From: Bacillus pseudomycoides | GTDB taxonomy: Bacteria; Bacillota; Bacilli; Bacillales; Bacillaceae_G | Length of the DNA: 33,220 nucleotides | NCBI RefSeq assembly: GCF_002551005.1 | Contig: NZ_NVOY01000021.1 | Location: 1-33,220 of the forward strand | Direction: 5' to 3' | Part shown: positions 17,112-26,350 of the stretch, piece after piece | How positions within the stretch are numbered: position 1 is the stretch's first letter | How the letters are laid out: every line of letters starts with the position of its first letter | The notes under the pieces: generated by a model | Told to the model about the DNA's origin: nothing | Databases searched by the model: none | Seen by the model: the letters and a program-made list of their open reading frames with translations, nothing else | Translations under genes and position numbers: made by a program

Positions 17112-18131
17112 TCACTTCTGCAATTGATATCCGTTCTTATTATTTAATTGCCATTTCCAAGAATCTACGCACATCTGTTCAAGTCCATGCTTTGCTTCCC
17201 ATTCTAATTCCATTTTTGCCTTAGATGCATCTGCAAAACATACTGCAATATCACCTGGTCTACGCTCAGTAATTTTATAAGGAATTTTCTTCCCTGAAAC
17301 CTTTTCAAATGCCTTTACCATCTCTAACACACTATATCCCCTACCAGTACCTAGGTTATAAGCATCTATTCCTGTTGTCTGTAATACTTTTTCAAGAGCT
17401 TTAACATGCCCGTTAGCAAGATCAACAACATGAATATAATCACGAACACCCGTACCATCCTTTGTCGGATAGTCATTACCAAATACACTTAACTCCTCTA
17501 ACTTACCAACTGCCACTTGTGCTACATATGGCATTAAGTTATTTGGAATTCCATTGGGATCTTCTCCAATACGACCACTTTCATGTGCGCCAAACGGATT
17601 GAAGTAACGAAGTAATGCAATACTCCATTCTGGATCAGCCACAGTTATATCATGCATAATCTGTTCAATCATCAATTTTGTTTGACCATACGGGTTGGTA
17701 GCGCTTAAAGGAAAATCTTCCATAATCGGTGAAGATTTAGGGATTCCATACACCGTTGCCGATGAACTGAAAATTATTTTCTTCACATTATATTTCTGCA
17801 TTACATCACATAAAACGAGCGTACCCGTAATATTATTATGATAATAAGTAAGTGGAATGGTTACTGATTCTCCAACTGCTTTTAAGCCAGCAAAGTGTAT
17901 TACTGCTTCAATTGTATTTTTCTCAAAGATTTTCTCAATTTCCCGACGATTCAACAGGTCTTCTTCATAAAATTTAAACGTTTTCCCTGTTATTTCTTTT
18001 ACTCGATTTAATGATTCTACCGAACTATTAGACAGATTATCAACCACCACAATGTCATAACCATTTTTCAACAGTTCAATACACGTATGACTACCAATAT
18101 ATCCTGCCCCACCTGTTATAAGTATTGTCAT
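17112..18131 (-). CDS. galE: UDP-glucose 4-epimerase (339 residues)
   Basis: Extended short-chain dehydrogenase that interconverts UDP-glucose and UDP-galactose. Visible features are the NAD-binding [10 protein letters not shown] at residues 6-15, [18 protein letters not shown], the SSSATVYG serine, catalytic Y-x3-K in [39 protein letters not shown] and ERRPGDIA. The length is standard. The frame is open to 18155, but ATG 18131 lies nine bases after GGGGG and starts the family N-terminus, MTILITGG. With galU upstream it provides the galactose branch of precursor supply. Confidence 0.96.
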   Translation of the reverse strand: MTILITGGAGYIGSHTCIELLKNGYDIVVVDNLSNSSVESLNRVKEITGKTFKFYEEDLLNRREIEKIFEKNTIEAVIHFAGLKAVGESVTIPLTYYHNNITGTLVLCDVMQKYNVKKIIFSSSATVYGIPKSSPIMEDFPLSATNPYGQTKLMIEQIMHDITVADPEWSIALLRYFNPFGAHESGRIGEDPNGIPNNLMPYVAQVAVGKLEELSVFGNDYPTKDGTGVRDYIHVVDLANGHVKALEKVLQTTGIDAYNLGTGRGYSVLEMVKAFEKVSGKKIPYKITERRPGDIAVCFADASKAKMELEWEAKHGLEQMCVDSWKWQLNNKNGYQLQK

Positions 18132-18476
18132 AATTGTAGTCCCCCTATATTTCATTAATTATTTAGATTAAAATAAGTCATTTAAGATTTAAAACTGATT
18201 TTCTATATAAACTAAGTTATCAGTTTTTCAACTATTTATTTTTCCATATTTTAATTTCTACTGGCTTCTTTTTTTCCAATGAATTGCGATAGAAAAACAC
18301 TTGCTATCATGAAAAAAGCATCTGAAATACAAAAAATGCAAAGCTCTTTTTAAAGATTACTTTGCAGTCTGTCGATTTCTTATTATACCTACGTAAAATC
18401 AATTAATATTCATTTAGGAGTCTGAAATTATGTTGTAAATAAAACATTTAACCTTACTTATTCAACATAATAATAA
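18132..18476. other. Gene-free interval upstream of galE
   Basis: AT-rich. Nothing coding is seen on either strand. A weak AAAAAGC/GCTCTTTTT pairing (about 18314-18352) could be an inefficient terminator of the upstream glycosyltransferase unit. galE may have a promoter here, but no box pair is convincing. Confidence 0.3.
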
Positions 18477-19307
18477 TTATATATTTTTCCGTTTCTTTCT
18501 CAATAACTTCTTATACATAATTCCTCTTAGGCTATTAGGCATAAATCTAAAAGCCCCTCTAATAAGTATATTTCTTGAAAATTCGTTCTTTTTCACAAAA
18601 CCCATTTTTAAAAATTCACGTTGCAGCCTTAATTCCTGAACAAAATATTCTAGTCCACCTCTCCTTTCAAACATTTCACTACCAGCCCTTACTAAAACTA
18701 ACGATTCTGGTAAATTTGCAAAGCGGTACCCTTTTTGAATCATTCTAACCCACAAATAATAATCTTCATTCCATAAGAAATGTAGGTATCCTCCAGATTT
18801 GGTGACTGATTCTTTCCTAAACATTACAGTCATATGATTTAAAGGATTTCTTTTTTTAGCTAACTTACAAATCATTTCATGGTTACAAGGTAACATTCTC
18901 TTAGAAATTATCTGCTCAGAATTATTTTCAAATTCATCTATCCAGGTTCCTACTATATCTATCTCAGGATTGGCTTGTAAAAATTCCAACTGTTTTTCAA
19001 ATCTTGTACTGACACAAATGTCATCACTATCCATCCTAGCTACAATTTGATTACTACAAGTATTTAAACCTATATTCAAAGCTTTTCCTAACCCTTGATT
19101 TACCTCTAATTTAATAACCTTAAAAATAGTAGGATACTTTTCAAGATACTTTGAAATAACAGCATATAACTCCATTGTTAATTCTCCATCCTGAACTAGA
19201 ACTATTTCATTAGAAATAACAGTTTGATTCATCAAACTTTCTAAGCATATATCCAAATATTCTGCACGTTCTTTTTTATATACAGATATTAAAACGGAAT
19301 ATTGCAT
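18477..19307 (-). CDS. Glycosyltransferase family 2 (276 residues)
   Basis: GT-A fold enzyme. It begins QYSVLISVYKKERAEYLDICL, with NEIVLVQDGE and GLGKALNIGL. The metal- and nucleotide-binding motif is ARMDSDD (about residue 95), and the acceptor region is NPLNHMTVMFRK...GGY with WNEDYYLWVRM supplying the catalytic acid. This pattern is shared with AmsE/WbbL-type transferases. ATG 19307 has AGGGAAG upstream; a GTG six bases earlier is possible. It lies 46 bases downstream of the preceding glycosyltransferase gene. Linkage specificity is unknown. Confidence 0.9.
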   Translation of the reverse strand: MQYSVLISVYKKERAEYLDICLESLMNQTVISNEIVLVQDGELTMELYAVISKYLEKYPTIFKVIKLEVNQGLGKALNIGLNTCSNQIVARMDSDDICVSTRFEKQLEFLQANPEIDIVGTWIDEFENNSEQIISKRMLPCNHEMICKLAKKRNPLNHMTVMFRKESVTKSGGYLHFLWNEDYYLWVRMIQKGYRFANLPESLVLVRAGSEMFERRGGLEYFVQELRLQREFLKMGFVKKNEFSRNILIRGAFRFMPNSLRGIMYKKLLRKKRKNI

Positions 19308-19358
19308 CTTCACTTCCCTTTCTCACGGCCTTTCAATCCTCAATAAAACAAGTTTATT

Positions 19359-20465
19359 TTAATATGTTTTTTCATACACTCTTTCATATTTTTTGGTCAT
19401 AATTTCTGCAGATAAATGTTTGGAAATTAGATTATACGCTGCTAATGAAATAACATTATATTCTTCATGCAAAATTTGTTCCATCTTTTGAGTTAAGCTA
19501 TCTATATTATTGCATTCAAATAATAAACCAGCAGTTTCATTACTTCTTAATATTTCCCTATGTGACTCAATATCTGATAAAATAACAGGTAATCCCGTTG
19601 ACATAGCCTCCATTACTGCCATGGGAAGACCTTCTGAAGAAGAACCCGCTATATAAAAATCTGCTGCTGCATAATAATCTTCAGGATTATTTACTTTCCC
19701 AATTAATTTAATATTTTTATCTGTTCCAATATGTTTTTCACATGTATTATAGAGCTCACCGTCACCCACAATTAATAACATACTATCTAAGTTTTTATTA
19801 AACTTTTTAAATGCTTCTATAACAACTGTTGGATTTTTTCGTGGTATTAATGCTCCTAAGAATAAATATACATTTTTTTCTTTTGGAATTTCTAACACTT
19901 GTCTTATTTCTTTTTTTTGTTGATAATCTACAAAAGAAAATATATTTGTATCAATTCCATTTTGAATAACTTTATAATCCTTACAAGTCTTTTTCTTTAT
20001 TTTTTCACTTACAGTATAAGAACAAGCAACAGGAAATTCAATTTTTCGAAATGCATATAAATTAATAACTGCCATTATTGTGCCTACTATTTTTTTATAA
20101 GCCATTACATAATCCTCATAAGGATAATTATGTATTGTAGATACTGTATAGTAATCTTTTAAATAAAAAGCCGTAAATAAATCTCCTCTAATTCCATGTG
20201 AGTGAATTACATCGGGATTAATTTTATCTACAATGTTCTTAATATTTTTCCCTTTAATTAATACAGGTAATAGACCGTTTATATTAAAAGAATAAATTTG
20301 AACACCTAAATCTTCAAATTCTTTTTTACATGAGTTACTTTTTTCAGATGAAAAAGTACAAATAATAGGAGTAAATCGCTTTTTGTCCATATTTTGAATA
20401 ATATTATAAAGCACATTTATAGGACCGCATCTTTCTAATGTCGAAACTAAATACAGTATTTTCAT
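19359..20465 (-). CDS. Glycosyltransferase family 4 (368 residues)
   Basis: GT-B retaining glycosyltransferase. The N-terminal domain carries KILYLVSTLERCGPINVLYN and PDVIHSHGIRGDLFT. The hinge leads to VYLFLGALIPRKNP, LLIVGDGELY and the donor-binding AGSSSEGLPMAVMEAMSTGLPV, which has the E-x7-E pair. The ATG overlaps the upstream stop (ATGA, 20462-20465), so it is translationally coupled to the TuaH-like transferase gene. It acts at the cytoplasmic membrane face on the growing lipid-linked repeat. Confidence 0.93.
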   Translation of the reverse strand: MKILYLVSTLERCGPINVLYNIIQNMDKKRFTPIICTFSSEKSNSCKKEFEDLGVQIYSFNINGLLPVLIKGKNIKNIVDKINPDVIHSHGIRGDLFTAFYLKDYYTVSTIHNYPYEDYVMAYKKIVGTIMAVINLYAFRKIEFPVACSYTVSEKIKKKTCKDYKVIQNGIDTNIFSFVDYQQKKEIRQVLEIPKEKNVYLFLGALIPRKNPTVVIEAFKKFNKNLDSMLLIVGDGELYNTCEKHIGTDKNIKLIGKVNNPEDYYAAADFYIAGSSSEGLPMAVMEAMSTGLPVILSDIESHREILRSNETAGLLFECNNIDSLTQKMEQILHEEYNVISLAAYNLISKHLSAEIMTKKYERVYEKTY

Positions 20466-21553
20466 ACTAATACCTCTTTTATAGACTCTACATATTCATT
20501 AAATCGACTTTCCCATGTATGATGTTTTAGAAAATCTTCTATTCCATCTAAACAAACATTATATTCTATAACCTTAGGAGTTTTTTCAATAAAAATATAC
20601 TTATCGTTTCTATAATTCACCACTTCTGGTATAGGTGTAGATATAACAGGAACCCCCGCACCTAAATACTCAAATAACTTAGTAGGAAAAACCCCCTCAG
20701 TAAATTGATTAACTTTATAAGGTATTAATCCATAATCCATCTGTTCTAGGTATTGTTGCAATTCATCTTTTGGAACTTGACCCGTTAGAACAACATTTTT
20801 ATATTCATTTAATTTAAGAGCCTTATTATCTAGTATTCCACCAACAATAAGAAATTCACAATCTGAATTCTCCTCAATTAACTTAAACAAGTAATCGTAA
20901 TCAATATGCTTATGCAAATGACCTATATATCCAATCTTATTACCTTTTTTAACTGTATTTAAAAAGATTTTTTGAGAATCATATCCCTGTGGAACATACT
21001 TTATATTAGAATTAAGATCCTTATAATCTTCTAACGTAACTAAATTGTCTACAAATACTATGTCTGCTTCAGCAACAGCTTGTTTCTCTAATTCTTTCAT
21101 TTTATCGCTTAACTGATCATTCACTTGTCTTCTCTCAGCTAAATCTAAAACTTTGAACTTCGATTTCTTAAAAAATTTATAGTTCACCGGGTTAATATAT
21201 GTTGCCCAAAAAAAGTTATTTTGACCTAATTGAAATTTTGAGTTTAATAAATGATAGTTTATTGAAGTCGATAATTTATCAAATTTGTGTATGTATAAAC
21301 TATGGATAAATTCCATATTATCTAATTTCCTATTTGAATTATTAAAAGATTTTTCTTTTCTTAATTTATTAACTACCTTATTGACGAAAGTAATTGAGAA
21401 TATTCTATACTCAACCAAACCCAATGGAGGGAAAACATGTACTTTGTCTCCAATTACACTTGCTAATCTATATATTAATTCATGTTGTCTTTCCCATGCA
21501 TGAGACCAATGTTGTGCAGGAAAAAAGGTATAACTATCAAACTTATCGAACAA
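20462..21553 (-). CDS. Glycosyltransferase, TuaH-like GT-B enzyme (363 residues), TTG start
   Basis: Begins FDKFDSYTFFPAQHWSHAWERQHELI, the kind of opening seen in TuaH and related teichuronic-acid glycosyltransferases. The C-terminal domain has IGYIGHLHKHIDYDYL, CEFLIVGG, VVLTGQVPKDEL, YGLIPYKVNQFTEGVFPTKLFEYLGAGVPVIS. The lone start consistent with this N-terminus is TTG at 21553, eight bases after a strong AGGAGG. No ATG occurs in frame until well inside the domain. It is the first of a coupled pair with the family 4 gene. Sugar specificity is not determinable. Confidence 0.88.
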   Translation of the reverse strand: MFDKFDSYTFFPAQHWSHAWERQHELIYRLASVIGDKVHVFPPLGLVEYRIFSITFVNKVVNKLRKEKSFNNSNRKLDNMEFIHSLYIHKFDKLSTSINYHLLNSKFQLGQNNFFWATYINPVNYKFFKKSKFKVLDLAERRQVNDQLSDKMKELEKQAVAEADIVFVDNLVTLEDYKDLNSNIKYVPQGYDSQKIFLNTVKKGNKIGYIGHLHKHIDYDYLFKLIEENSDCEFLIVGGILDNKALKLNEYKNVVLTGQVPKDELQQYLEQMDYGLIPYKVNQFTEGVFPTKLFEYLGAGVPVISTPIPEVVNYRNDKYIFIEKTPKVIEYNVCLDGIEDFLKHHTWESRFNEYVESIKEVLV

Positions 21554-21862
21554 AAACAGCGCCTCCTTTTACTACAAACCTTTATTTTCATTAAATTTAT
21601 TCTTACTATTCATTCAACGATATACATCACTCTAACGAAATTTTAAAATACCTAAAACTCTTAAATCATATAAGAACTGTTTGAATTGTTATTTTTATTA
21701 AAGAGATTTTTTATTACACTCTTCTTTTACCCGTTATATAACTGAAATTATACTTTAGAGGGGTTTCATCATTCTCTTTTTAGATTTATTTTCACTTAAA
21801 TAAAAATATTAATATAAACCTTCAAAAGTAGACATTATCTATTATAACTAGCACATTAAGGT
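21554..21862. other. Gene-free interval downstream of the initiating sugar transferase
   Basis: AT-rich and non-coding on both strands. No convincing hairpin terminator is seen, so transcription may continue from 21863 into the glycosyltransferase genes, or a promoter may lie here. Confidence 0.3.
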
Positions 21863-22522
21863 TTATCGGGCACCGTTTCCTGTAAATACTACTTTTATCG
21901 TTTTAAAAAATATCTTAATATCTAATCCGATACTTTCATTCTCAATATAGAACATATCTAATTCAAATTTTTCCTTTATGCTTATATCATATCCACCATT
22001 AACTTGTGCCCATCCGGTCAAACCTGGTTTTACCATTAATCGTTCACTAAACCTGGGTATTTTTTTAGAAAACTCATTAATAAAAATTTCTCGCTCCGGT
22101 CTTGGTCCAATTATAGCCATTTCACCTTTTAAAACATTAAAAAGCTGTGGTAATTCATCGATTCTAGTTTTTCTAATAAATAAACCTACATTTGTTACAC
22201 GTGGATCATTCTTACTAGCCCATTGTGGGCCATGTTTTTCGGCATCATTTCTCATCGATCGTATTTTTAAAATATAAAATTTCTTTCCATCAATACCTAA
22301 TCTTTCTTGTTTATAAAAAACACTCCCTGGAGACTCTAATTTAACCAATATGGCTATAAATATAATAAGTGGACTCATTAACACAAGTAAAAATAAAGAA
22401 AAAACAATGTCAAATCCTCGTTTAAAAGCTCTGTATGCTTTTTTATTACTCCGACTTCTAAATGTAGCTGCTTGATCCACCCATGTCACTTCATCAATTT
22501 CACGATTTTGCTGATACCGCAT
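21863..22522 (-). CDS. Undecaprenyl-phosphate sugar phosphotransferase (initiating enzyme), 219 residues
   Basis: Transfers a sugar-1-phosphate to undecaprenyl phosphate, the first step of repeat-unit assembly. The protein has a cytosolic N-terminus, one membrane segment or re-entrant helix (FDIVFSLFLLVLMSPLIIF) after AFKR, and the catalytic domain: FYKQERLGIDGKKF, KIRSMRNDA, RKTRIDELPQLFNVLKG, MAIIGPRPE and KPGLTGWAQVNG. It is the short monotopic form (EpsL/PglC/TuaA-like core) without the long N-terminal membrane domain of WbaP. Three in-frame ATGs (22540, 22528, 22522) exist. 22522 has the best spacing (10 bases) to AGGAG; 22540 has none. First gene of the assembly part of the locus. Confidence 0.92.
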   Translation of the reverse strand: MRYQQNREIDEVTWVDQAATFRSRSNKKAYRAFKRGFDIVFSLFLLVLMSPLIIFIAILVKLESPGSVFYKQERLGIDGKKFYILKIRSMRNDAEKHGPQWASKNDPRVTNVGLFIRKTRIDELPQLFNVLKGEMAIIGPRPEREIFINEFSKKIPRFSERLMVKPGLTGWAQVNGGYDISIKEKFELDMFYIENESIGLDIKIFFKTIKVVFTGNGAR

Positions 22523-22839
22523 AAACATTTCACTCCTCATCCTTACAGCCTATTTACAAGATTTCTATGTAAACTAGCAATTATACTTATATCAATCTCA
22601 GTCGCTATTTGTTACAATAAACTATTCAATATATGTTAGAACTCGAATTAATTTTTTTTAGATCTAATTTACCTTATACATAATCTCTATTAAATTTATA
22701 ACCCTTTAATATATTTAGAAAAATCTAAATATATCTCATAAAAGAACTATTAATTAAGACAAAAAATAATTTATGAATACTAAAAAATATTTTTGTACTT
22801 ATTCATACATATTTACAACTTGTTTTAATTCCTCTCCAT
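22523..22839. promoter_or_regulatory. Leader region of the repeat-unit assembly genes, with a perfect inverted repeat
   Basis: An 11-base perfect inverted repeat, ATATATTTAGA (22709-22719) and TCTAAATATAT (22724-22734), has a four-A loop and lies about 190 bases upstream of the sugar transferase. No T-run follows on the minus strand, so it is not an ordinary terminator. A TATAAT occurs nearer the gene but lacks a good -35. galU has no clear terminator on this side. Confidence 0.4.
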
Positions 22840-23721
22840 TTATACATGCACATTCTCTTTCTCCACCAATTCATTCATATACTTCATCAACTCGTCTTTC
22901 AGCTCATCATGCTGAAGTGCCATTTCAATTGTCGTTTTAATAAAGCCAAATTTCTCTCCAACATCATAACGTGTTCCTTCAAAGTCGTAAGCAAACACTC
23001 TTTGAATTTCGTTTAAACGTTGAATCGCATCTGTTAATTGAATTTCTCCGCCTGCACCTGTTTGCTGGTCTTCTAAGAACATAAAGATTTCTGGCGTTAA
23101 TACGTAACGACCCATAATTGCTAAGTTAGATGGCGCTGTTCCTTGTGCTGGTTTTTCTACAAATTTACGCACTTGGTAGCGGCGGCCATTTTGCAGCATT
23201 GGATCGATAATACCGTAGCGATGTGTTTCGTTGTCCGGTACTGTTTGAACGCCAATGACAGAAGCGCTTGTTGCTTCGCATTCATTTATTAACTGACGTA
23301 AGCATGGTGTTTCTGCTTGTACAATGTCGTCGCCAAGTAATACCGCAAATGGTTCGTTTCCGATAAATTTACGCGCACACCATACTGCGTGTCCTAACCC
23401 TTTTGGTTCTTTTTGACGTATGTAATGAATGTTAATCTTCGAAGATTCTTGTACTTTTTCTAATATTTCATATTTCCCTTTTGCTAATAAGTTTTCTTCC
23501 AGTTCAAAGGAATGATCGAAATGATCTTCAATTGCACGTTTTCCTTTTCCTGTTACGATAATGATGTCTTCTATGCCAGATTCAATTGCTTCTTCTACGA
23601 TGTATTGAATTGTTGGTTTGTCTACGATTGGTAACATTTCCTTTGGCATTGCTTTCGTTGCTGGTAAGAATCTTGTTCCCAGTCCAGCTGCTGGAATAAT
23701 TGCTTTTTTTACTTGTTTCAT
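22840..23721 (-). CDS. galU: UTP-glucose-1-phosphate uridylyltransferase (293 residues)
   Basis: Makes UDP-glucose from UTP and glucose-1-phosphate. It shows the nucleotidyltransferase signature [22 protein letters not shown] at residues 11-32, [49 protein letters not shown] and [13 protein letters not shown], and the length is that of bacterial GalU. ATG 23721 follows AGGGGG. Base composition is less AT-rich than the assembly genes below it. It feeds GalE and possibly the first sugar transferase, and sits between the regulatory kinase module and the assembly genes. Confidence 0.96.
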   Translation of the reverse strand: MKQVKKAIIPAAGLGTRFLPATKAMPKEMLPIVDKPTIQYIVEEAIESGIEDIIIVTGKGKRAIEDHFDHSFELEENLLAKGKYEILEKVQESSKINIHYIRQKEPKGLGHAVWCARKFIGNEPFAVLLGDDIVQAETPCLRQLINECEATSASVIGVQTVPDNETHRYGIIDPMLQNGRRYQVRKFVEKPAQGTAPSNLAIMGRYVLTPEIFMFLEDQQTGAGGEIQLTDAIQRLNEIQRVFAYDFEGTRYDVGEKFGFIKTTIEMALQHDELKDELMKYMNELVEKENVHV

Positions 23722-23793
23722 AACAAATCCCCCTAACTACATTTTACCACTCTTTATATTATTTATATCTATTTATAAAGATTCTGAAATAAT

Positions 23794-23844
23794 AAAAACC
23801 CTAGCTAAAGTGTCATTCTGCACAACTCCATAGCTAGAGTTTTT
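23794..23844 (-). terminator. Terminator of the modulator/kinase/phosphatase transcript
   Basis: AAAAACTCTAGCTA and TAGCTAGGGTTTTT (minus strand) form a stem of about 14 base pairs with one mismatch, ending in five T. It lies between the phosphatase gene and galU, downstream of the structured element at 23849-23985. Confidence 0.7.
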
Positions 23845-23848
23845 ATAA

Positions 23849-23985
23849 ATTATATTGGGCATCTAACCCATCCTCACGCCATGCTCCCGACGACAAGCGT
23901 CTAAGGTAGGTTGAAATATAATTTCTACCCACAGCACAACCGAGTGCCTCCGTTGATAATGGTCAGGAGACATCACCATTGTTTA
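23849..23985. other. Structured ~135 bp intergenic element of unknown type (repeat or RNA)
   Basis: GC content is higher than in the flanks and no coding frame is present. Several hairpins follow one another: TGGG/CCCA near 23856-23870, GGTAG/CTACC near 23906-23930, CAAC/GTTG near 23938-23957, and AATGGT/ACCATT near 23959-23981. It lies directly after the phosphatase stop codon and before the terminator, so it would be in that mRNA's 3' untranslated region. I do not recognise a riboswitch consensus. A dispersed repeat or an IS end are the main alternatives. Confidence 0.5.
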
Positions 23986-23987
23986 CC

Positions 23988-24755
23988 TTAAAAAATACCA
24001 AATATTTTTTTACGGCGAATTTGTTGTGGATCTTCTTTATAGATCGTTTTACCACTTATTAACAAATATGGATTTTCTTTGAAGTCCATGAGCGTATTCG
24101 TGCCAAATTCATTTTCGATAACATCATAGCCAGCTTGTAAATGAAATGCTCTTGTTGTTGTGTTATGCGCGTCTGATGCGATCATATGTGTTAAGTTATG
24201 TTCAACAAGCTGCATGGAGAACTTTTTAATTTTCTTACCGAAGTTCCCAAGCAGACTCCCAGCTGTTACTTGTGTTAACGCACCTTTATTTACGAGGTTA
24301 TATAACTTCTCTGGTCGCTCGATTAACTCGGCATTTCGTTCGGGGTGAACAATAATGGGAATCATACCCTTTACTCGTAATTCGTATAACATTTGTTCAG
24401 CATAACGTGGTACATGATTGGATGGAAATTCAATTAGTATATATTTATTCGTTTCATTTAATGTAAGAATTTTACCAGCTTCATAATCTGCTAATAAATC
24501 CCCATATAAACGAACTTCTTGACCTGGTAATACAGTTAGAGGAATATCATGTTCTTGGAGCGCTTCATTTAATTGTTTTACTTGATGAAGAATCTCTGCA
24601 CGCTCATTTATATATTTGCCGTTTTGATGATGCGGAGTTGCGACGATTGTGTGAATACCTTCTGCCGCTGCTTTTTGTGCCATCGCGAGACTATCCGTTA
24701 ACGTCCCGGCCCCGTCATCGATACTAGGCAAAATATGACAATGTAAATCGATCAT
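23988..24755 (-). CDS. PHP-family protein-tyrosine phosphatase, CpsB/CapC/YwqE type (255 residues)
   Basis: Metal-dependent phosphatase that dephosphorylates the adjacent bacterial tyrosine kinase. It begins MIDLHCHILPSIDDGAGT (metal-binding H and D), with VATPHHQNGKY, LPGQEVRLYGD, LIEFPSNHVPRY, PIIVHPERN and MIASDAHNT supplying the other metal ligands. This is the full CpsB-type motif set. ATG 24755 is preferred to the GTG at 24764 because AGGG lies eight bases upstream. It is the third gene after the modulator and kinase, the same order as ywqC-ywqD-ywqE in B. subtilis. Confidence 0.95.
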   Translation of the reverse strand: MIDLHCHILPSIDDGAGTLTDSLAMAQKAAAEGIHTIVATPHHQNGKYINERAEILHQVKQLNEALQEHDIPLTVLPGQEVRLYGDLLADYEAGKILTLNETNKYILIEFPSNHVPRYAEQMLYELRVKGMIPIIVHPERNAELIERPEKLYNLVNKGALTQVTAGSLLGNFGKKIKKFSMQLVEHNLTHMIASDAHNTTTRAFHLQAGYDVIENEFGTNTLMDFKENPYLLISGKTIYKEDPQQIRRKKIFGIF

Positions 24756-24820
24756 CGTCTTCACCCTCTCTTTTTATGTATTTTCAAGATGAAAGAGAAG
24801 TGCGCGTAGCGCACATCTCC

Positions 24821-25525
24821 TTAGTTTGCACCGTAGTAGTAATATAGGCTCTGTTCACGTTCACGATCGTTTAGAACAACACCTAGCAGTTTACCTTTTG
24901 CAGATTCTAATAATGTTTTTGCCTTTAGTGCTGCTTCTTTTTCTGTTTGTTCACTACGTACAACAAGGACAGATGCATCACATTGGCTCGCCATAATTTG
25001 TGCGTCCGTTACTGGTAAGATTGGCGGCAAGTCGAAGATTACTAGATCATATAAGCTATAAGTTTGACTAAGTAGTTCTTTCATCGCCTTTGATCCAAGC
25101 AGTTCTGCAGGATTCGGCGGTATTGGGCCAGATGGGAGAAAATCTAATTTATCTACTGCTGTTTTTTGAATGCATTTTTCTAATCGTTCACCAGCTGTTA
25201 ATACATTTGTTAAACCGAAAATGTTGTCAACTTGAAACATTTGGTGCGTTGCTGGTTTTCGTAAGTCTGCATCGACAAGCAGGACGCGCTTTCCTTGCTG
25301 GGCAAATACAACAGCAATGTTTGATGTTGTCGTCGTTTTCCCTTCACTTGGATTTGCAGACGTCACCATTAAAGAATGAATTTTTCTATCTACTGAGGCG
25401 AACTCAATATTCGTACGAATGTTGCGATATTGCTCAGAGATTGGTGATTTTGGCTGATCGTATGCAATTAATTGACGGCGTTGACGATGATGTTTCTTTT
25501 TCTTAAATAAGCTTTTAAGAACCAA
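24821..25525 (-). CDS. Bacterial tyrosine kinase, CpsD/CapB/PtkA type, copy 1 (234 residues), TTG start
   Basis: Cytoplasmic BY-kinase that autophosphorylates on C-terminal tyrosines and controls polysaccharide synthesis with its membrane modulator. SEQYRNIRTNIEFAS precedes Walker A (SANPSEGKTTTTSN), Walker A' (VLLVDADLRKP) and Walker B-like (LVIFDLPPI). It ends in a tyrosine cluster, S-L-Y-Y-Y-Y-G-A-N. The start is TTG at 25525, eight bases after GAGGGG, and overlaps the modulator gene by 11 bases. No ATG or GTG offers a better start. The N-terminus is strongly basic (KKKKHHRQRR). It shares most of its sequence pattern with the second kinase at 26563-27240. Confidence 0.94.
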   Translation of the reverse strand: MVLKSLFKKKKHHRQRRQLIAYDQPKSPISEQYRNIRTNIEFASVDRKIHSLMVTSANPSEGKTTTTSNIAVVFAQQGKRVLLVDADLRKPATHQMFQVDNIFGLTNVLTAGERLEKCIQKTAVDKLDFLPSGPIPPNPAELLGSKAMKELLSQTYSLYDLVIFDLPPILPVTDAQIMASQCDASVLVVRSEQTEKEAALKAKTLLESAKGKLLGVVLNDREREQSLYYYYGAN

Positions 25526-26258
25526 TTGTTTGCCCCCTCACTTTCTTCGCTGATGCTGCACGTGATTTCTTCCCTAATTCTTCTTCATCCATACGCGCAA
25601 CGATACCAAGAACAGGTAATCCTAGTAATTTCTCGACATCTTCTTCTTTCTTTACAGTGTTGTCTAAATATTCTAGTAAGAATGCTAGTCCAACAGATGC
25701 CATTAATCCTACAACAAACGCAATCGCAATATTGATCATCGGACGCGGCTTAATTGGAGATTGATTGTCTGCCACTTCTGCTTTTGATAAAACAGTTACG
25801 TTATCTACACTCATGATTTTGGCAACTTCGCCTTTGAATATTTCTGCTGTTGTGTTGGCAATATCACGGGCTACTTTTGGGTCTTTATCTTGCGTTGTTA
25901 CCGTTACAACTTGGGAATCTTTCTCATTCGCAACTTCAATCTTATTATTTAGTTCTTGCGTTGTTATATTTAAACCTAACTTTTCTTTCACTTGATCTAA
26001 AATAACAGGACTTTTAATAATGACCTTATATGTATTGGTCAATTGCACGTTCGTTTGAACCTCATTAAATTGAATCGCTGCTCCTTCTTGCTTCTTTTGG
26101 TTAACAAGAATTTGCGTCGAAGATTGATAGATTGGTGTCATAAAGAAAAAGCTTACAATCGCACTAATGATTGCTGCTCCAAATGTAATAGTAAGGATCA
26201 TTGCGAAGCGCTTTCGTAAAACTTGAAATAACTCTTTTAAACTAATCGTTTCTTCCAT
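25515..26258 (-). CDS. Chain-length modulator / kinase activator, Wzz-CapA-YwqC type (247 residues)
   Basis: Membrane activator of the BY-kinase and determinant of polymer length. TM1 is at about residues 18-39 (after SLKELFQVLRKRFAMI). The extracellular Wzz domain spans about 40-172, with YQSSTQILVNQKK near its start. A proline-rich segment with SPIKPRPM leads into TM2 (about 175-195, INIAIAFVVGLMASVGLAFL). A short cytoplasmic tail (EYLDNTVKKEEDVEKLLGLPVLG) contacts the kinase. ATG 26258 follows GGGGGAG. First gene of the modulator-kinase-phosphatase operon, with an extended -10 promoter at 26295-26303. Confidence 0.94.
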   Translation of the reverse strand: MEETISLKELFQVLRKRFAMILTITFGAAIISAIVSFFFMTPIYQSSTQILVNQKKQEGAAIQFNEVQTNVQLTNTYKVIIKSPVILDQVKEKLGLNITTQELNNKIEVANEKDSQVVTVTTQDKDPKVARDIANTTAEIFKGEVAKIMSVDNVTVLSKAEVADNQSPIKPRPMINIAIAFVVGLMASVGLAFLLEYLDNTVKKEEDVEKLLGLPVLGIVARMDEEELGKKSRAASAKKVRGQTIGS

Positions 26259-26294
26259 AAGCTCCCCCAGCTCTCATAATTTTACATAACAAAG

Positions 26295-26350
26295 AGTATA
26301 GCATAACAAATGTAAGATTTTTATAAAAACATAAGGTTTTTACAAAAACC
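26295..26350 (-). promoter_or_regulatory. Extended -10 promoter and inverted repeat upstream of the modulator operon
   Basis: On the minus strand TGCTATACT (26295-26303) fits an extended -10 (TGnTATAAT-like), placing the start about 30 bases before ATG 26258. No good -35 is seen. GGTTTT/AAAACC (26335-26350) forms an inverted repeat just upstream. The rest of the 26259-26562 gap is AT-rich and non-coding. Confidence 0.4.

Noticed and set aside
10763-22522. Possible CRISPR array or tRNA/rRNA genes in the AT-rich gaps
   Set aside because: No regularly spaced repeats with unique spacers, no cloverleaf and no rRNA-like sequence were seen.
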